Source of the DNA: Nocardioides aurantiacus | GTDB taxonomy: Bacteria; Actinomycetota; Actinomycetes; Propionibacteriales; Nocardioidaceae | Direction: 5' to 3' | DNA: 64,000 bases | NCBI RefSeq assembly: GCF_003752505.1 | Contig: NZ_RKHO01000001.1 | Coordinates: 3,720,001-3,784,000, forward strand | Shown here: positions 25,309-33,439 of the stretch, piece by piece | Layout of the letters: each line of letters opens with the position of its first letter | How positions within the stretch are numbered: the first letter of the stretch is position 1 | Notes under the pieces: generated by a model | Databases searched by the model: none | Told to the model about the DNA's origin: nothing | Seen by the model: the letters and a program-made list of their open reading frames with translations, nothing else | Made by a program: the position numbers and the translations under genes

Positions 25309-25797
25309 CTACCAGCCGAGCGTGCCCGGCCCGCCCTTGAACGGCCCCACCACGTCGTCGGTCACCCAGCCGCCGTAGAAGCCGCCGTCCTGCGGCCGCA
25401 CCCGCTCATCGTCGACGAGGCACTCCAGGCGTGAGGGGTAGAAGGTCACGAAGCCCCGGAGGTCGGTGAAACCGGCCGTCGGGTCCTCGTAGGACCAGGC
25501 CGCGGCCTCGAGACCCAGCACGTCCCAGTAGGTCGCCGCGCCCTTCCACTCGCACCACGTCGACCGGGCCCGCGAGCGGGTCAGCACCCCCTCGGCCACG
25601 TCGGCGGGGTCGACGTACCAGGTCGGCGGGTGGCTGGTCTCCAGCACCCGGAAGCAGCGCGTGCTGTCCACGACCAGCTGCCCCTCCCGTCGTACGACGA
25701 CCCGGCGGTCCGAGGACACCAGCGCCGGCGGCCTCGGGTAGTCCCACACCGACTCCTGACCGGGACCGGGCTCGACCCGGCGCTGCTCCTTGCGCAT
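25309..25797 (-). CDS. DUF427 domain-containing protein
   Basis: A 162-residue protein with the DUF427 beta-rich fold. Landmarks are SVWDYPRPP at the start, ETSHPPTWYVDPADV, and TWCEWKGAATYWDV, whose Cys-x-x-x-Gly-x-Ala-x-Tyr is family-typical; FYPSRLECLVDDERVRPQ and FYGGWVTDDVVGPFKG close it. The function is not known for this widespread family. The ATG at 25797 was chosen because the protein then begins as family members do; CAGGAT ends six bases before it. It faces the gene at 24889. Confidence 0.85.
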   Translation of the reverse strand: MRKEQRRVEPGPGQESVWDYPRPPALVSSDRRVVVRREGQLVVDSTRCFRVLETSHPPTWYVDPADVAEGVLTRSRARSTWCEWKGAATYWDVLGLEAAAWSYEDPTAGFTDLRGFVTFYPSRLECLVDDERVRPQDGGFYGGWVTDDVVGPFKGGPGTLGW

Positions 25798-25838
25798 GCC
25801 CCGATCCTGCTCCGCCCCGCCAAGCACCGACGCCTGGC

Positions 25839-25844
25839 TACCCT
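25839..25844 (+). promoter_or_regulatory. -10 box, leaderless promoter of the DUF6153/DUF305 pair
   Basis: TACCCT, seven bases before the GTG at 25852. Confidence 0.5.
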
Positions 25845-25851
25845 CGGGGGC

Positions 25852-26292
25852 GTGACCAGGACGAGGCACCCGGGCGCCCGCGCAGCACTGCTGCTGCTCG
25901 CCCTGCTGGGCCTGCTCGCGATGCACGGTCTCTCGGCCCACGGCGCGGCCGGCCACCACGGCGCCCGGACCACCGAGCCCACGACCGCCGAGCCCACGAC
26001 CGCCCAGCACGCGCAGCACGCCGCCGCCACGTCCGCCGCCACCTCCGCCGCCACCTCCCTCGAGCCCGGGCTCGCGCCGGCGACCCCCGTGGCGCCGGGC
26101 GAGGAGGGGACCTCGGCCGCCGGGCTCTGCCTCGCGGTGCTCCTCCTCGGCCTGCTCGCGCTGCTCGCCCTGCGTCGCGACCGGCCCCGGCTCCTGCCCG
26201 ACCGGTCCTCGGTCGTCGCGCCGACCCGGGCGCCACCCGCGCGCGACCCCGACCCGCCCGACCTGTCCCGCCTCTGCGTCCTGCGCTGCTGA
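25852..26292 (+). CDS. DUF6153-like small membrane protein
   Basis: A 146-residue protein. A short basic start leads to a hydrophobic helix (LLLLALLGLLAMHGL, about residues 12-26), then a Thr/Ala/His-rich stretch built on tandem repeats, a second helix (LCLAVLLLGLLALLAL) and a Pro/Arg-rich tail ending in CVLRC. The MHGL after helix 1 and the overall plan recall the actinobacterial DUF6153 family, usually next to a DUF305 gene, as here. The His-rich linker and terminal Cys pair could bind metal (inference). GTG at 25852 is leaderless-type. Confidence 0.6.
   Translation: MTRTRHPGARAALLLLALLGLLAMHGLSAHGAAGHHGARTTEPTTAEPTTAQHAQHAAATSAATSAATSLEPGLAPATPVAPGEEGTSAAGLCLAVLLLGLLALLALRRDRPRLLPDRSSVVAPTRAPPARDPDPPDLSRLCVLRC
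25975..26058 (+). repeat. In-frame tandem repeats in the DUF6153-like gene
   Basis: Two identical 15-base units (GAGCCCACGACCGCC, 25975-26004) encode EPTTA twice. Three 12-base units (GCCGCCACGTCC then GCCGCCACCTCC twice, 26023-26058) encode AATS three times. All are multiples of three, so copy-number change would only alter linker length. Confidence 0.85.
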
Positions 26293-26368
26293 GCAGACCG
26301 CGCCCCGACCCCACCCGGTCGGCGCGCACACCTGCTCCCAGCACGCCCACCCGACCGGAGGAACCCCC

Positions 26369-26914
26369 ATGTCCCAGCACGCCCTCACCCGCACCATCGC
26401 CGCAGCGTCCCTGCTGCTCCTCGCCGCCTGCGGCGGCACCGACCACGCGGAGGCGGACGTCCGCTTCGCGCAGCAGATGGTCCCGCACCACGCCCAGGCG
26501 GTGGAGATGGCCGACCAGGCCCTCGACACCAGCCGTGACGCCGACGTACGCCGCCTGGCCGAGGAGATCCGTGCGGCCCAGGACCCCGAGATCGAGACCA
26601 TGACCGGCTGGCTGGAGGAGTGGGGCGAGGACGTGCCCGACACCTCGGGCGGCATGGCCGGGATGGGTGACATGTCGGAGATGGACGGCATGATGACCGA
26701 CGCCGAGATGCAGCGCCTCGACACCACCACCGGTGCGGAGTTCGACCGGCTCTGGCTGCGGCTGATGGTCGAGCACCACCAGGGTGCGATCGAGATGGCC
26801 CGGGCCGAGCAGGCCGACGGCACCTACGACGCCGCGGTCGACCTCGCGAAGGACGTCGAGCGCACCCAGCAGGCCGAGATAGCCGAGATGGAGGAGCTGC
26901 TCGGCCAGGGCTGA
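26369..26914 (+). CDS. DUF305 domain lipoprotein, probable copper-binding
   Basis: A 181-residue lipoprotein: signal AASLLLLAAC with lipid-bearing Cys21. The mature part holds two copies of a ferritin-like half: QQMVPHHAQAVEMA (His40-His41) and RLMVEHHQGAIEMARAEQA (His136-His137). The HH-x7-M pattern repeats, joined by a Met/Gly-rich loop (GGMAGMGDMSEMDGMM). DUF305 proteins such as CopM bind copper in the periplasm. GGAGG lies seven bases before the ATG. The DUF6153-like gene 76 bases upstream is probably its operon partner, and together they suggest copper handling at the cell surface. Confidence 0.88.
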   Translation: MSQHALTRTIAAASLLLLAACGGTDHAEADVRFAQQMVPHHAQAVEMADQALDTSRDADVRRLAEEIRAAQDPEIETMTGWLEEWGEDVPDTSGGMAGMGDMSEMDGMMTDAEMQRLDTTTGAEFDRLWLRLMVEHHQGAIEMARAEQADGTYDAAVDLAKDVERTQQAEIAEMEELLGQG

Positions 26915-26936
26915 GCGGTGCCGTCGCGGCGGCGGG

Positions 26937-27383
26937 TCAGCGGTCGGCGTACGGGTCGGGCGCCAGCTCCACCCAGACGTCGGTGAGCCGCTCGGGGTCG
27001 TCCCCGGCGCGGATGCTGACCCGCACCGCGGTCCGCTCGGGGTGCGCCGGCACGACCACCTCGTGCTCGGCGTCGCCGATCGCGACCGCTCCGCGCGGGG
27101 TCCGCAGGACGTGGTCGTAGAGCACCCGGCGGGCGGTGCGCGGGTGCGGGGCGTCGCGCACCTCCACGTGCACCGTCGCCCCGACCTCCCCGACCTCCGC
27201 GGCCGTCGCGTCCTGGGCGTGCGCCACGTGCAGCACCACCCAGTGACCGTCGGCCACGACGGGCCCCTCGCCGCGGGGCGGCTCGAGGGCGTGGGGGTCG
27301 GAGACCGTCACCAGGCCCCACTGCCACGTGTGCGTCACGGTCATCACGAGCCGGGGATGGGCGGCCGCGAGTCCGTCGTCCAT
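26937..27383 (-). CDS. Hypothetical protein, about 148 residues
   Basis: No family recognised. The protein begins MDDGLAAAHPRLVMTVTHTW and is rich in beta-strand-type alternation (GHWVVLHVAHAQ, GATVHVEVRDAP, TAVRVSIRAGD), so a beta-sandwich is likely; it is soluble with no signal peptide. The ATG at 27383 is preceded by CATACT at six bases. An ATG six codons earlier is possible but would lie upstream of that promoter. It converges with the DUF305 gene, 22 bases apart. Confidence 0.6.
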   Translation of the reverse strand: MDDGLAAAHPRLVMTVTHTWQWGLVTVSDPHALEPPRGEGPVVADGHWVVLHVAHAQDATAAEVGEVGATVHVEVRDAPHPRTARRVLYDHVLRTPRGAVAIGDAEHEVVVPAHPERTAVRVSIRAGDDPERLTDVWVELAPDPYADR

Positions 27384-27504
27384 CCGGCGAGTATGGAACA
27401 CCGTCCCCAGGGACGGTCACCGTCCCGAGAGGAGCCGCGTCGAGTCGTGTGGGTGAGGACCCACCAGGGCGCCCGCTGAGCCACACGACTCCGGGAAGCA
27501 GAGG

Positions 27505-27531
27505 ACCCGGGCCCACGTGGTGGACCCGGGT
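27505..27531 (-). terminator. Terminator hairpin after tRNA-Ser
   Basis: A 12-base stem (ACCCGGGTCCAC against GTGGGCCCGGGT on the minus strand, one G-T pair) with a CAC loop, 10 bases past the tRNA 3' end. Confidence 0.65.
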
Positions 27532-27540
27532 CGCTGACCG

Positions 27541-27627
27541 CGGTGGCGGAGGGATTTGAACCCTCGGTTGACTTGCGCCAACAAACGCTTTCGAGGCGTT
27601 CTCCTTAGGCCGCTCGGACACGCCACC
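27541..27627 (-). tRNA. tRNA-Ser (anticodon CGA)
   Basis: Read on the minus strand, the 7-base acceptor GGTGGCG pairs with CGCCACC and is followed by discriminator G; CCA is not encoded. The anticodon stem AACGC/GCGTT encloses the loop CTCGAAA, giving anticodon CGA for UCG codons. The long variable arm (TGTTGGCGCAAGTCAA) marks a class II serine tRNA, and the T-arm GAGGGTTCAAATCCCTC is canonical. At 87 bases its length fits. A strong hairpin follows. Confidence 0.97.
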
Positions 27628-27665
27628 GCCGGGAAGGCTACCGGACGGGGTGGGTGGGGCTGAAA

Positions 27666-28127
27666 TCAGCGGTGCCCGGCGAAGAACCGGTCGAGGATCC
27701 GGGCCGACTCCTGCGCCAGCACGCCCGCCACGACCTCGGGCCGGTGGTTCAGCCGGCGGTCCCGCACGACGTCCCAGAGCGAGCCGACCGCCCCCGCCTT
27801 CTCGTCGTACGCCGCGAACACGACCCGGTCGACCCGGGCCAGCACCGCCGCCCCTGCGCACATCGTGCAGGGCTCGAGCGTGACCACCAGGGTGCAGCCG
27901 GTGAGCCGCCACTCGCCCCGGGCCGCCGCCGCCTCGCGCAGCGCCACCACCTCGGCGTGGCCGGTGGGGTCGGCGTCGCGCTCGCGGACGTTGTGGCCGC
28001 GCCCGACGACCTCGCCGTCCGGCCCGATCACCACGGCGCCGACCGGTACGTCGTCGCGGGCCGCGGCCTCGGCGGCCAGGGCGAGCGCCTCGCGCATCGG
28101 CCCCGCCCAGCGGTCGGTCGGCGGCAC
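27666..28127 (-). CDS. tadA: tRNA-specific adenosine deaminase
   Basis: A 153-residue zinc deaminase that converts A34 to inosine in tRNA-Arg(ACG), needed to read CGN codons. The active site is TGHAEVVAL (His ligand, catalytic Glu) and [12 protein letters not shown] (two Cys ligands). [19 protein letters not shown] and [11 protein letters not shown] are the usual TadA C-terminal parts. It starts with GTG at 28127, three bases after its partner gene. A tRNA-Ser gene follows 38 bases downstream and may share the transcript. Confidence 0.95.
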   Translation of the reverse strand: MPPTDRWAGPMREALALAAEAAARDDVPVGAVVIGPDGEVVGRGHNVRERDADPTGHAEVVALREAAAARGEWRLTGCTLVVTLEPCTMCAGAAVLARVDRVVFAAYDEKAGAVGSLWDVVRDRRLNHRPEVVAGVLAQESARILDRFFAGHR

Positions 28128-28130
28128 GGG

Positions 28131-28664
28131 TCAGTCGTCCAGGTCGACCAGGTCGTCGAAGGCGGCGCCGAAGCCCGCGGCGTCCGCGACCTCGCTGAGC
28201 AGCTCCTCGGGGAACAGCTCCTCGTCGTCGAGCAGCTCGCCCAGCTCGCTGGCCGGCATGCCGAGGTCGGCGACGATGCCGAGGTCGCCCGCCGGCGCGG
28301 TCTCGTCGTCGTCCTCGACCAGCACGCCGAGGTGCTCGGTCGCGGACCGGGCCAGCGTCCACTCGGTGGCGGCGCTGGCGTCGGAGAGCAGCACGCGCGT
28401 GGTGGCGCCCTGCACCCGCACGACGAGCGCGAAGTCCTCCGCGACCGAGACCAGCGCGAGCGCACCCCCGTCGCTGCCGTCCTCGTCGGTCCAGCGCTGC
28501 AGCTCCTCCACGAGCGCCTCGACGCTCACGAGCGCATCGTCGGGGAGCTCGTCGACGACCCAGTCGCCCTCGTCGCGGTAGGCGAGCACCGCGACGTCGA
28601 CCTCGTCGACCTCGTCGGTCCGGTCGTCCCCGCCGCCGTTGCCTGTCTCACTCGTCCCCGACAT
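28131..28664 (-). CDS. tRNA adenosine deaminase-associated protein
   Basis: A 177-residue acidic protein found next to tadA throughout actinobacteria and named for that link. It begins with a disordered Gly/Asp-rich stretch, then [21 protein letters not shown] and repeated conserved blocks ([25 protein letters not shown]), ending [23 protein letters not shown]. No enzymatic motif. GGGAGG lies ten bases before the ATG. The three-base gap to tadA indicates an operon. Its molecular role is unknown. Confidence 0.88.
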   Translation of the reverse strand: MSGTSETGNGGGDDRTDEVDEVDVAVLAYRDEGDWVVDELPDDALVSVEALVEELQRWTDEDGSDGGALALVSVAEDFALVVRVQGATTRVLLSDASAATEWTLARSATEHLGVLVEDDDETAPAGDLGIVADLGMPASELGELLDDEELFPEELLSEVADAAGFGAAFDDLVDLDD

Positions 28665-28733
28665 GGGACACCGCCTCCCGCTCCACCCGTGATGGTGTCA
28701 GACGGGGGCGGGGGTGGACCACCGAGATGCGAC

Positions 28734-28739
28734 TACGGT
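28734..28739 (+). promoter_or_regulatory. -10 box, leaderless promoter of upp
   Basis: TACGGT, six bases before the ATG at 28746. Confidence 0.55.
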
Positions 28740-28745
28740 GACGCC

Positions 28746-29387
28746 ATGCGCCTGCACGTCGTGGACCACCCGCTGGTCTCCCACAAGCTGACCACGCTCC
28801 GCGACGAGGACACGGCCTCCCCGGAGTTCCGGCGGCTCACCGAGGAGCTGGTGACGCTGCTCGCCTACGAGGCCACGCGCGACGTCCGCGTGGAGCCCTC
28901 CCACATCACCACGCCGGTGGGCCCGACCGAGGGCGTCGTGCTCAGCCGGCCGCGTCCCCTGGTGGTGCCGATCCTGCGCGCCGGGCTCGGCATGCTCGAG
29001 GGCATGATGCGGCTGGTGCCCACGGCCGAGGTCGGGTTCCTCGGGATGGTGCGCAACGAGGAGACGCTCGAGGCCTCGACGTACGCCGAACGGCTGCCTG
29101 TCGACCTCAGCGGCCGCCAGTGCTACGTGCTCGACCCGATGCTGGCCACCGGCGGCACCCTCGCCGCCGCGATCCGCTTCCTCACCGACCGCGGCGCCGA
29201 CCACATCACCTGCATCTGCCTGCTGGTGGCCCCCGAGGGCGTGGCCAACCTCGAGCGCGGCCTGGAGGGCATCGACGTGCCCGTCACGGTGGTCACCGCC
29301 GCGCAGGACGAGAAGCTCGACGAGCGCGGCTACATCGTGCCGGGCCTGGGCGACGCCGGCGACCGGCTCTACGGCCTGGCGCAGTAG
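28746..29387 (+). CDS. upp: Uracil phosphoribosyltransferase
   Basis: Salvages uracil to UMP with PRPP in the cytosol. The 213 residues match the family. [21 protein letters not shown] is the conserved N-terminal uracil PRTase block; [14 protein letters not shown] and the PRPP loop [16 protein letters not shown] are canonical, and [16 protein letters not shown] is the uracil-binding C-terminus. The start is leaderless-type. It is monocistronic and divergent from the tadA pair. Confidence 0.97.
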   Translation: MRLHVVDHPLVSHKLTTLRDEDTASPEFRRLTEELVTLLAYEATRDVRVEPSHITTPVGPTEGVVLSRPRPLVVPILRAGLGMLEGMMRLVPTAEVGFLGMVRNEETLEASTYAERLPVDLSGRQCYVLDPMLATGGTLAAAIRFLTDRGADHITCICLLVAPEGVANLERGLEGIDVPVTVVTAAQDEKLDERGYIVPGLGDAGDRLYGLAQ

Positions 29388-29396
29388 CCGTCGGCC

Positions 29397-31577
29397 TCAG
29401 GCGACGCTGGGCGTCGCGACGCCGCCGGGCTCCGGGGCCAGGACGAGGGTCGGCACGTCGCCCGCAGCCGCGTCGGGCGCCCGCTCCGCGACCACCGTCG
29501 GCACGCCGGGCGGCAGCTGCACCCGCACCGTCGTCCCGTGCCCGTCGCGGGAGGCGATGCTGACGGTCCCGCCGTGCAGCGCCACGATGGCGCGCGCGAT
29601 GGTCAGCCCCAGACCGGTGCCGGGGATGGCCTGCTCGGTGGCGGTGCTGGACCGGAAGAACCGGGTGAACAGCTGTTGCTGCTCCTCCTCGGGGATGCCG
29701 ATGCCGGTGTCGGCCACGGTGATGACGCTCTGGCCCGCCTCGGCCCGCAGCCCGATCTGCACCTCCCCGCCGTCGGGGGTGAACTTGACGGCGTTGGTGA
29801 GCAGGTTGGTGACCATCCGCTCGAGCTGGCGGGGGTCGCCCTCGTGGTGCACCGGCACCGCCGGCAGCGTGAGCGTGACGTCGAGCAGGCGCTGGGCGAG
29901 GGAGGCGGTGACCGCGTCGTGGGCGCCGCGCATCACCTCGCGCAGGTCGATCGTCTCGGGCTGGATCTCCAGCCGGGAGGTCTCGATCTGGGAGAGCGTC
30001 AGCAGGTCCTCCACCAGCAGCAGCAGCCGGCGGCCGTTGCGGTCGACCCGGTCGACGATGTCGAGCTGGGCCGCGCTCAGCTCGCCCACCATGCCGTCCT
30101 CGAGGACCTCGGTGTAGCCGATGATGCTGGTGATGGGGGTCCGCAGCTCGTGGCTGACGGTGGAGACGAAGTCACCCTTGACCCGCTCGAGCTCCTGCAG
30201 CCGGGCCACGGCGACGCGCTGGTGCTCCAGCGTCTGCACCAGCAGCCGCTGCGCCGCCTCGCGCTCGGTGACGTCCTCGGCGGTCATCAGGTAGCCCGCC
30301 TCGGCGCCGTCGGCGTCGGGCAGCGGCGAGACGATCATCCGCAGCACCCGGGCGTCGTCGCCGCGGCCGAGGTGCCAGAGCCGGTCGAGCTCGCCCGAGG
30401 CGACCGCCGCGCGGCACAGGCTGGTGACGTCGGCGTCGGTGCGCAGGTCGCGGGCCTGCTGGCGCAGCTCGGTCACCGACCACAGCAGGTCGGCGGGGCG
30501 GCCGATGGCCTCGGACCCGGGGCGGCTGAAGACCTCCTCGGCCTGCGGGTTGAAGACGGTGATCAGCCCCGCGCGGTCGGTCGCGACGATGGCGGTGCCG
30601 GCTGCGGAGTAGACGACCCGCTCCAGGGTCTGTCGCTCGGCCCGGGCCCGGGCCGCCGCGGCGCGCTGCTGGGTGACCATGGCCGACAGCGGCAGCAGGA
30701 TCAGGGCGCAGTCGATGACGAACAGCTGCAGCACGCCGTCGACCAGCTCGGGGGCCAGGTCGTAGCGCGGGCCCAGCGACCAGATCGGGCCGTGCCCCAG
30801 CTCGGTGACAGCGGTGCCGATGGCGGCCACGACCGTGAGCAGCACCGTCGCGCCGCGCAGCGAGCCGCGGTAGGCGTGCCAGGCGAACATCGGCATCACC
30901 ACGAACACCACGGGCGGCACGTCGGTGGCCAGGAAGACCGCCGAGGTCGTGCCCACGGTGATCACCGCCTGGGCGAGCCGTTCGCGGGTGCCGCTGAGAG
31001 CGGCGTACGGCAGGGTCCGGAGGAAGAGCGGCAGCAGCACCAGCGTCGCCGCGGCGGTCGACCCGAAGCCCGACAGCAACGTCAGCCACGCCCGGCCGTG
31101 CCCGGTGAGCACCGCCGTCAGCGCCAGGCCGGCGCCGGCGACGAGGCTGCCGCCCGCGACCGCGCCGATCATCCGCGAGACGTCGCCGGGCTCGAGCAGC
31201 GCCACCCGGCCGGTGTGGCCCCGCACCAGCAGGCAACGGGTGGTCCACGAGGCCAGGGCGTACGACGCTCCCGCACCCGCCGCGACCACCGGCGGGAGCC
31301 CGACCCCGAGGTGGGCCAGCACCCCGACCGCACCGACCACGCCGAGGAGCGGCAGCCGCCACCGGTGGGGCGAGACCAGCAGCATCCCGGCGGCCAGACC
31401 ACCGGCCGGCCACACCGCGGGCACCAGACCCCCGGGCGCGATCGAGAGCGACCCCAGCCACGCGGCGACCGCCACGGCGAGCAGCAGCAGCGCCACCCTC
31501 AGCAGCGCGCGTGGGCTCGCGACGTGTCGGTGGGCGCGCCGGACGACGGCGTCGCCGGACGACTGGCCCTGCTGCAT
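29397..31577 (-). CDS. Membrane sensor histidine kinase (MASE1-PAS-HisKA-HATPase)
   Basis: A 726-residue hybrid-free sensor kinase. Residues 20-310 hold about eight to nine membrane helices of MASE1 type (APGGLVPAVWPAGGLAAG start, SGFGSTAAATLVLLPLFLR, DVPPVVFVVMPMFAWHAYR). A PAS domain follows (RVVYSAAGTAIVATDRAGLITVFN). The H-box is VSTVSHELRTPITSIIGYTE, the N-box NLLTNAVKFTPDGGE, and the G-boxes ADTGIGIPEEE and GTGLGLTIARAI. No receiver domain and no response-regulator gene lies nearby, so its partner is elsewhere. MASE1 senses an unknown, possibly hydrophobic or aromatic, signal. Confidence 0.92.
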   Translation of the reverse strand: MQQGQSSGDAVVRRAHRHVASPRALLRVALLLLAVAVAAWLGSLSIAPGGLVPAVWPAGGLAAGMLLVSPHRWRLPLLGVVGAVGVLAHLGVGLPPVVAAGAGASYALASWTTRCLLVRGHTGRVALLEPGDVSRMIGAVAGGSLVAGAGLALTAVLTGHGRAWLTLLSGFGSTAAATLVLLPLFLRTLPYAALSGTRERLAQAVITVGTTSAVFLATDVPPVVFVVMPMFAWHAYRGSLRGATVLLTVVAAIGTAVTELGHGPIWSLGPRYDLAPELVDGVLQLFVIDCALILLPLSAMVTQQRAAAARARAERQTLERVVYSAAGTAIVATDRAGLITVFNPQAEEVFSRPGSEAIGRPADLLWSVTELRQQARDLRTDADVTSLCRAAVASGELDRLWHLGRGDDARVLRMIVSPLPDADGAEAGYLMTAEDVTEREAAQRLLVQTLEHQRVAVARLQELERVKGDFVSTVSHELRTPITSIIGYTEVLEDGMVGELSAAQLDIVDRVDRNGRRLLLLVEDLLTLSQIETSRLEIQPETIDLREVMRGAHDAVTASLAQRLLDVTLTLPAVPVHHEGDPRQLERMVTNLLTNAVKFTPDGGEVQIGLRAEAGQSVITVADTGIGIPEEEQQQLFTRFFRSSTATEQAIPGTGLGLTIARAIVALHGGTVSIASRDGHGTTVRVQLPPGVPTVVAERAPDAAAGDVPTLVLAPEPGGVATPSVA

Positions 31578-31718
31578 GCACCCTCACCAGCTCGGACGGA
31601 CGGGACGCCGACCAGTATGTGGAGGGGAAGGCCCGTTGTGTGGCGATTCGCTCCAAAACCGTGCGATCGGTCGGTCGTCTCCACCCGCAGGGGTGAGGCC
31701 CGGGTGAGGGAGGCCGCC

Positions 31719-33116
31719 TCAGAGGGCCTTGACGGCGTTGAGCAGCTTGCTCATCGAGTCCTTGGCGTCGCCGAAGAGCAGCGTGGTGTGGTCCTCGAAG
31801 AGCAGCTCGTTCTCGATGCCGGCGAAGCCGGGACGCATCGAGCGCTTCATGAACACCACCTGCTTGGCCTCGTCGACGTTGAGGATCGGCATGCCGTAGA
31901 TCGGCGCCCCCGGCGTCGTCTTGGCCGCCGGGTTGACGACGTCGTTGGCGCCGACGACGAGGACGACGTCGGCGTCCTTGAAGTCGCCGTTGATGTCGTC
32001 CATCTCCTTGAGCTGCTCGTAGGGCACCTGCGCCTCGGCGAGCAGCACGTTCATGTGGCCCGGCATCCGCCCGGCCACCGGGTGGATGGCGTAGTCGACG
32101 TCGGCCCCGCGCTCGCCGAGCACGTCGACCAGCTCGCGCAGCGTGTGCTGCGCCTGGGCCACGGCCAGGCCGTAGCCCGGGACGATGATGATGCGGTCGG
32201 CGTAGGCCAGCATGATCGCGACGTCCTCGGGTCCGGCCGAGCGGACCGGACGGTCCGAGGCCACCCCGGCGCCGAGCGTCGAGCCGCCCTTGAGCGCCCC
32301 GAAGAGGATGTTGGACACCGACCGGCCCATGGCCTTGGCCATCAGCAGGGTGAGGAAGGTGCCGGAGGCGCCGACCAGGGTGCCGGCGACCAGCAGCACG
32401 ACGTTGTCGAGGACGTAGCCGCCCGCGGCCACCGTCAGGCCGGTGAAGGCGTTGAGCAGCGAGATCACGATCGGCACGTCGGCGCCGCCCACGGGCAGCA
32501 CCAGCAGCGCCCCGAACAGCAGGCCGACCAGCGCCAGCACGATGCCGACCCACATCGCCGGCGACAGCGCCAGCTGGGTGGCGAGGCCGACCCCGGCCAC
32601 CAGCGAGGCACCGAAGACGATCGCGAGGCCGGGGAAGACCAGGGGCGCGGAGCTCATCAGCTCCTGGAGCTTGGCGAAGGTGATCACCGAGCCGGCGAAG
32701 GAGACCGAGCCGACGAAGATCGTGAAGGCCGTGGCCACCAGGACGAACCAGCCGACGACGTCCACCCCACCGGGCTGCTCCAGGATCTCGTGGAGCTCGA
32801 GCAGGGCGACCAGCGCCGCGGCGCCACCGCCGACGCCGTTGAACAGCGCCACCATCTGCGGCATCTGGGTCATCTGCACGCGGCGCGCTCCGACCACGCC
32901 GCCGACGGTGCCGACGGCGATCGCGACCAGGATCAGCACGACGTGGTCGAGGTCGACGTAGAAGAACGGGACGGCGCAGGCGATCACGGCGGCCGCAGCG
33001 CCGACGAGGTTGCCGGTGCGGGCGGTGCGCGGGCCCGAGAGGCCCTTGAGCGCCAGGATGAAGCCGACGGCGCAGGCGAGGTAGACGAGCTGGGCCCAGA
33101 CGGGGACGGCGGTCAT
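31719..33116 (-). CDS. pntB: NAD(P) transhydrogenase subunit beta
   Basis: Proton-translocating transhydrogenase couples hydride transfer from NADH to NADP+ with proton entry. This 465-residue subunit has about eight or nine membrane helices, then domain III, which binds NADP(H): IIVPGYGLAVAQAQH is the fingerprint loop, IHPVAGRMPGHMNVLLAEA and LVVGANDVVNPAAKT follow, and VVFMKRSMRPGFAGIENELLF is highly conserved. ATG overlaps the stop of the small alpha subunit (ATGA). It is last of the three-gene unit and supplies NADPH. Confidence 0.97.
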   Translation of the reverse strand: MTAVPVWAQLVYLACAVGFILALKGLSGPRTARTGNLVGAAAAVIACAVPFFYVDLDHVVLILVAIAVGTVGGVVGARRVQMTQMPQMVALFNGVGGGAAALVALLELHEILEQPGGVDVVGWFVLVATAFTIFVGSVSFAGSVITFAKLQELMSSAPLVFPGLAIVFGASLVAGVGLATQLALSPAMWVGIVLALVGLLFGALLVLPVGGADVPIVISLLNAFTGLTVAAGGYVLDNVVLLVAGTLVGASGTFLTLLMAKAMGRSVSNILFGALKGGSTLGAGVASDRPVRSAGPEDVAIMLAYADRIIIVPGYGLAVAQAQHTLRELVDVLGERGADVDYAIHPVAGRMPGHMNVLLAEAQVPYEQLKEMDDINGDFKDADVVLVVGANDVVNPAAKTTPGAPIYGMPILNVDEAKQVVFMKRSMRPGFAGIENELLFEDHTTLLFGDAKDSMSKLLNAVKAL

Positions 33117-33439
33117 CGCGCGCCTCCCTCGGTGGCGCCGGGCTCGGTCCTGGCGGGTCGCTTGCGGCGTACGAACATCTGGAGCATGCGGTCGGTGACC
33201 ACGAAGCCGCCGACCATGTTGACCGCCGCGAGCACGATCGCGACCAGCCCGATCACGAGGGCCAGGGCGTTGTCGGTGGTGCCGGTGACCAGGATCGCGC
33301 CGAGCAGGATGATGCCGTGGATCGCGTTGGCCCCCGACATCAGCGGCGTGTGGAGGGTCGAGGAGACCTTGGCGATGACCTCGATGCCCACGAAGACGCT
33401 GAGCACGAAGATGGTCAGCCAGACGACGGCGTCGTTCAC
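33113..33439 (-). CDS. NAD(P) transhydrogenase subunit alpha, membrane part (PntA2/PntAB)
   Basis: A 108-residue protein with three to four membrane helices, corresponding to the C-terminal membrane part of single-chain PntA. WLTIFVLSVFVGIEVIAKVS, LHTPLMSGANAIHGIILLGA and AAVNMVGGFVVTDRMLQMF are diagnostic. The GTG at 33439 overlaps the upstream stop in GTGA and its stop overlaps pntB in ATGA. Split alpha subunits are normal in actinobacteria and Rhodospirillum. Confidence 0.95.
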   Translation of the reverse strand: MNDAVVWLTIFVLSVFVGIEVIAKVSSTLHTPLMSGANAIHGIILLGAILVTGTTDNALALVIGLVAIVLAAVNMVGGFVVTDRMLQMFVRRKRPARTEPGATEGGAR

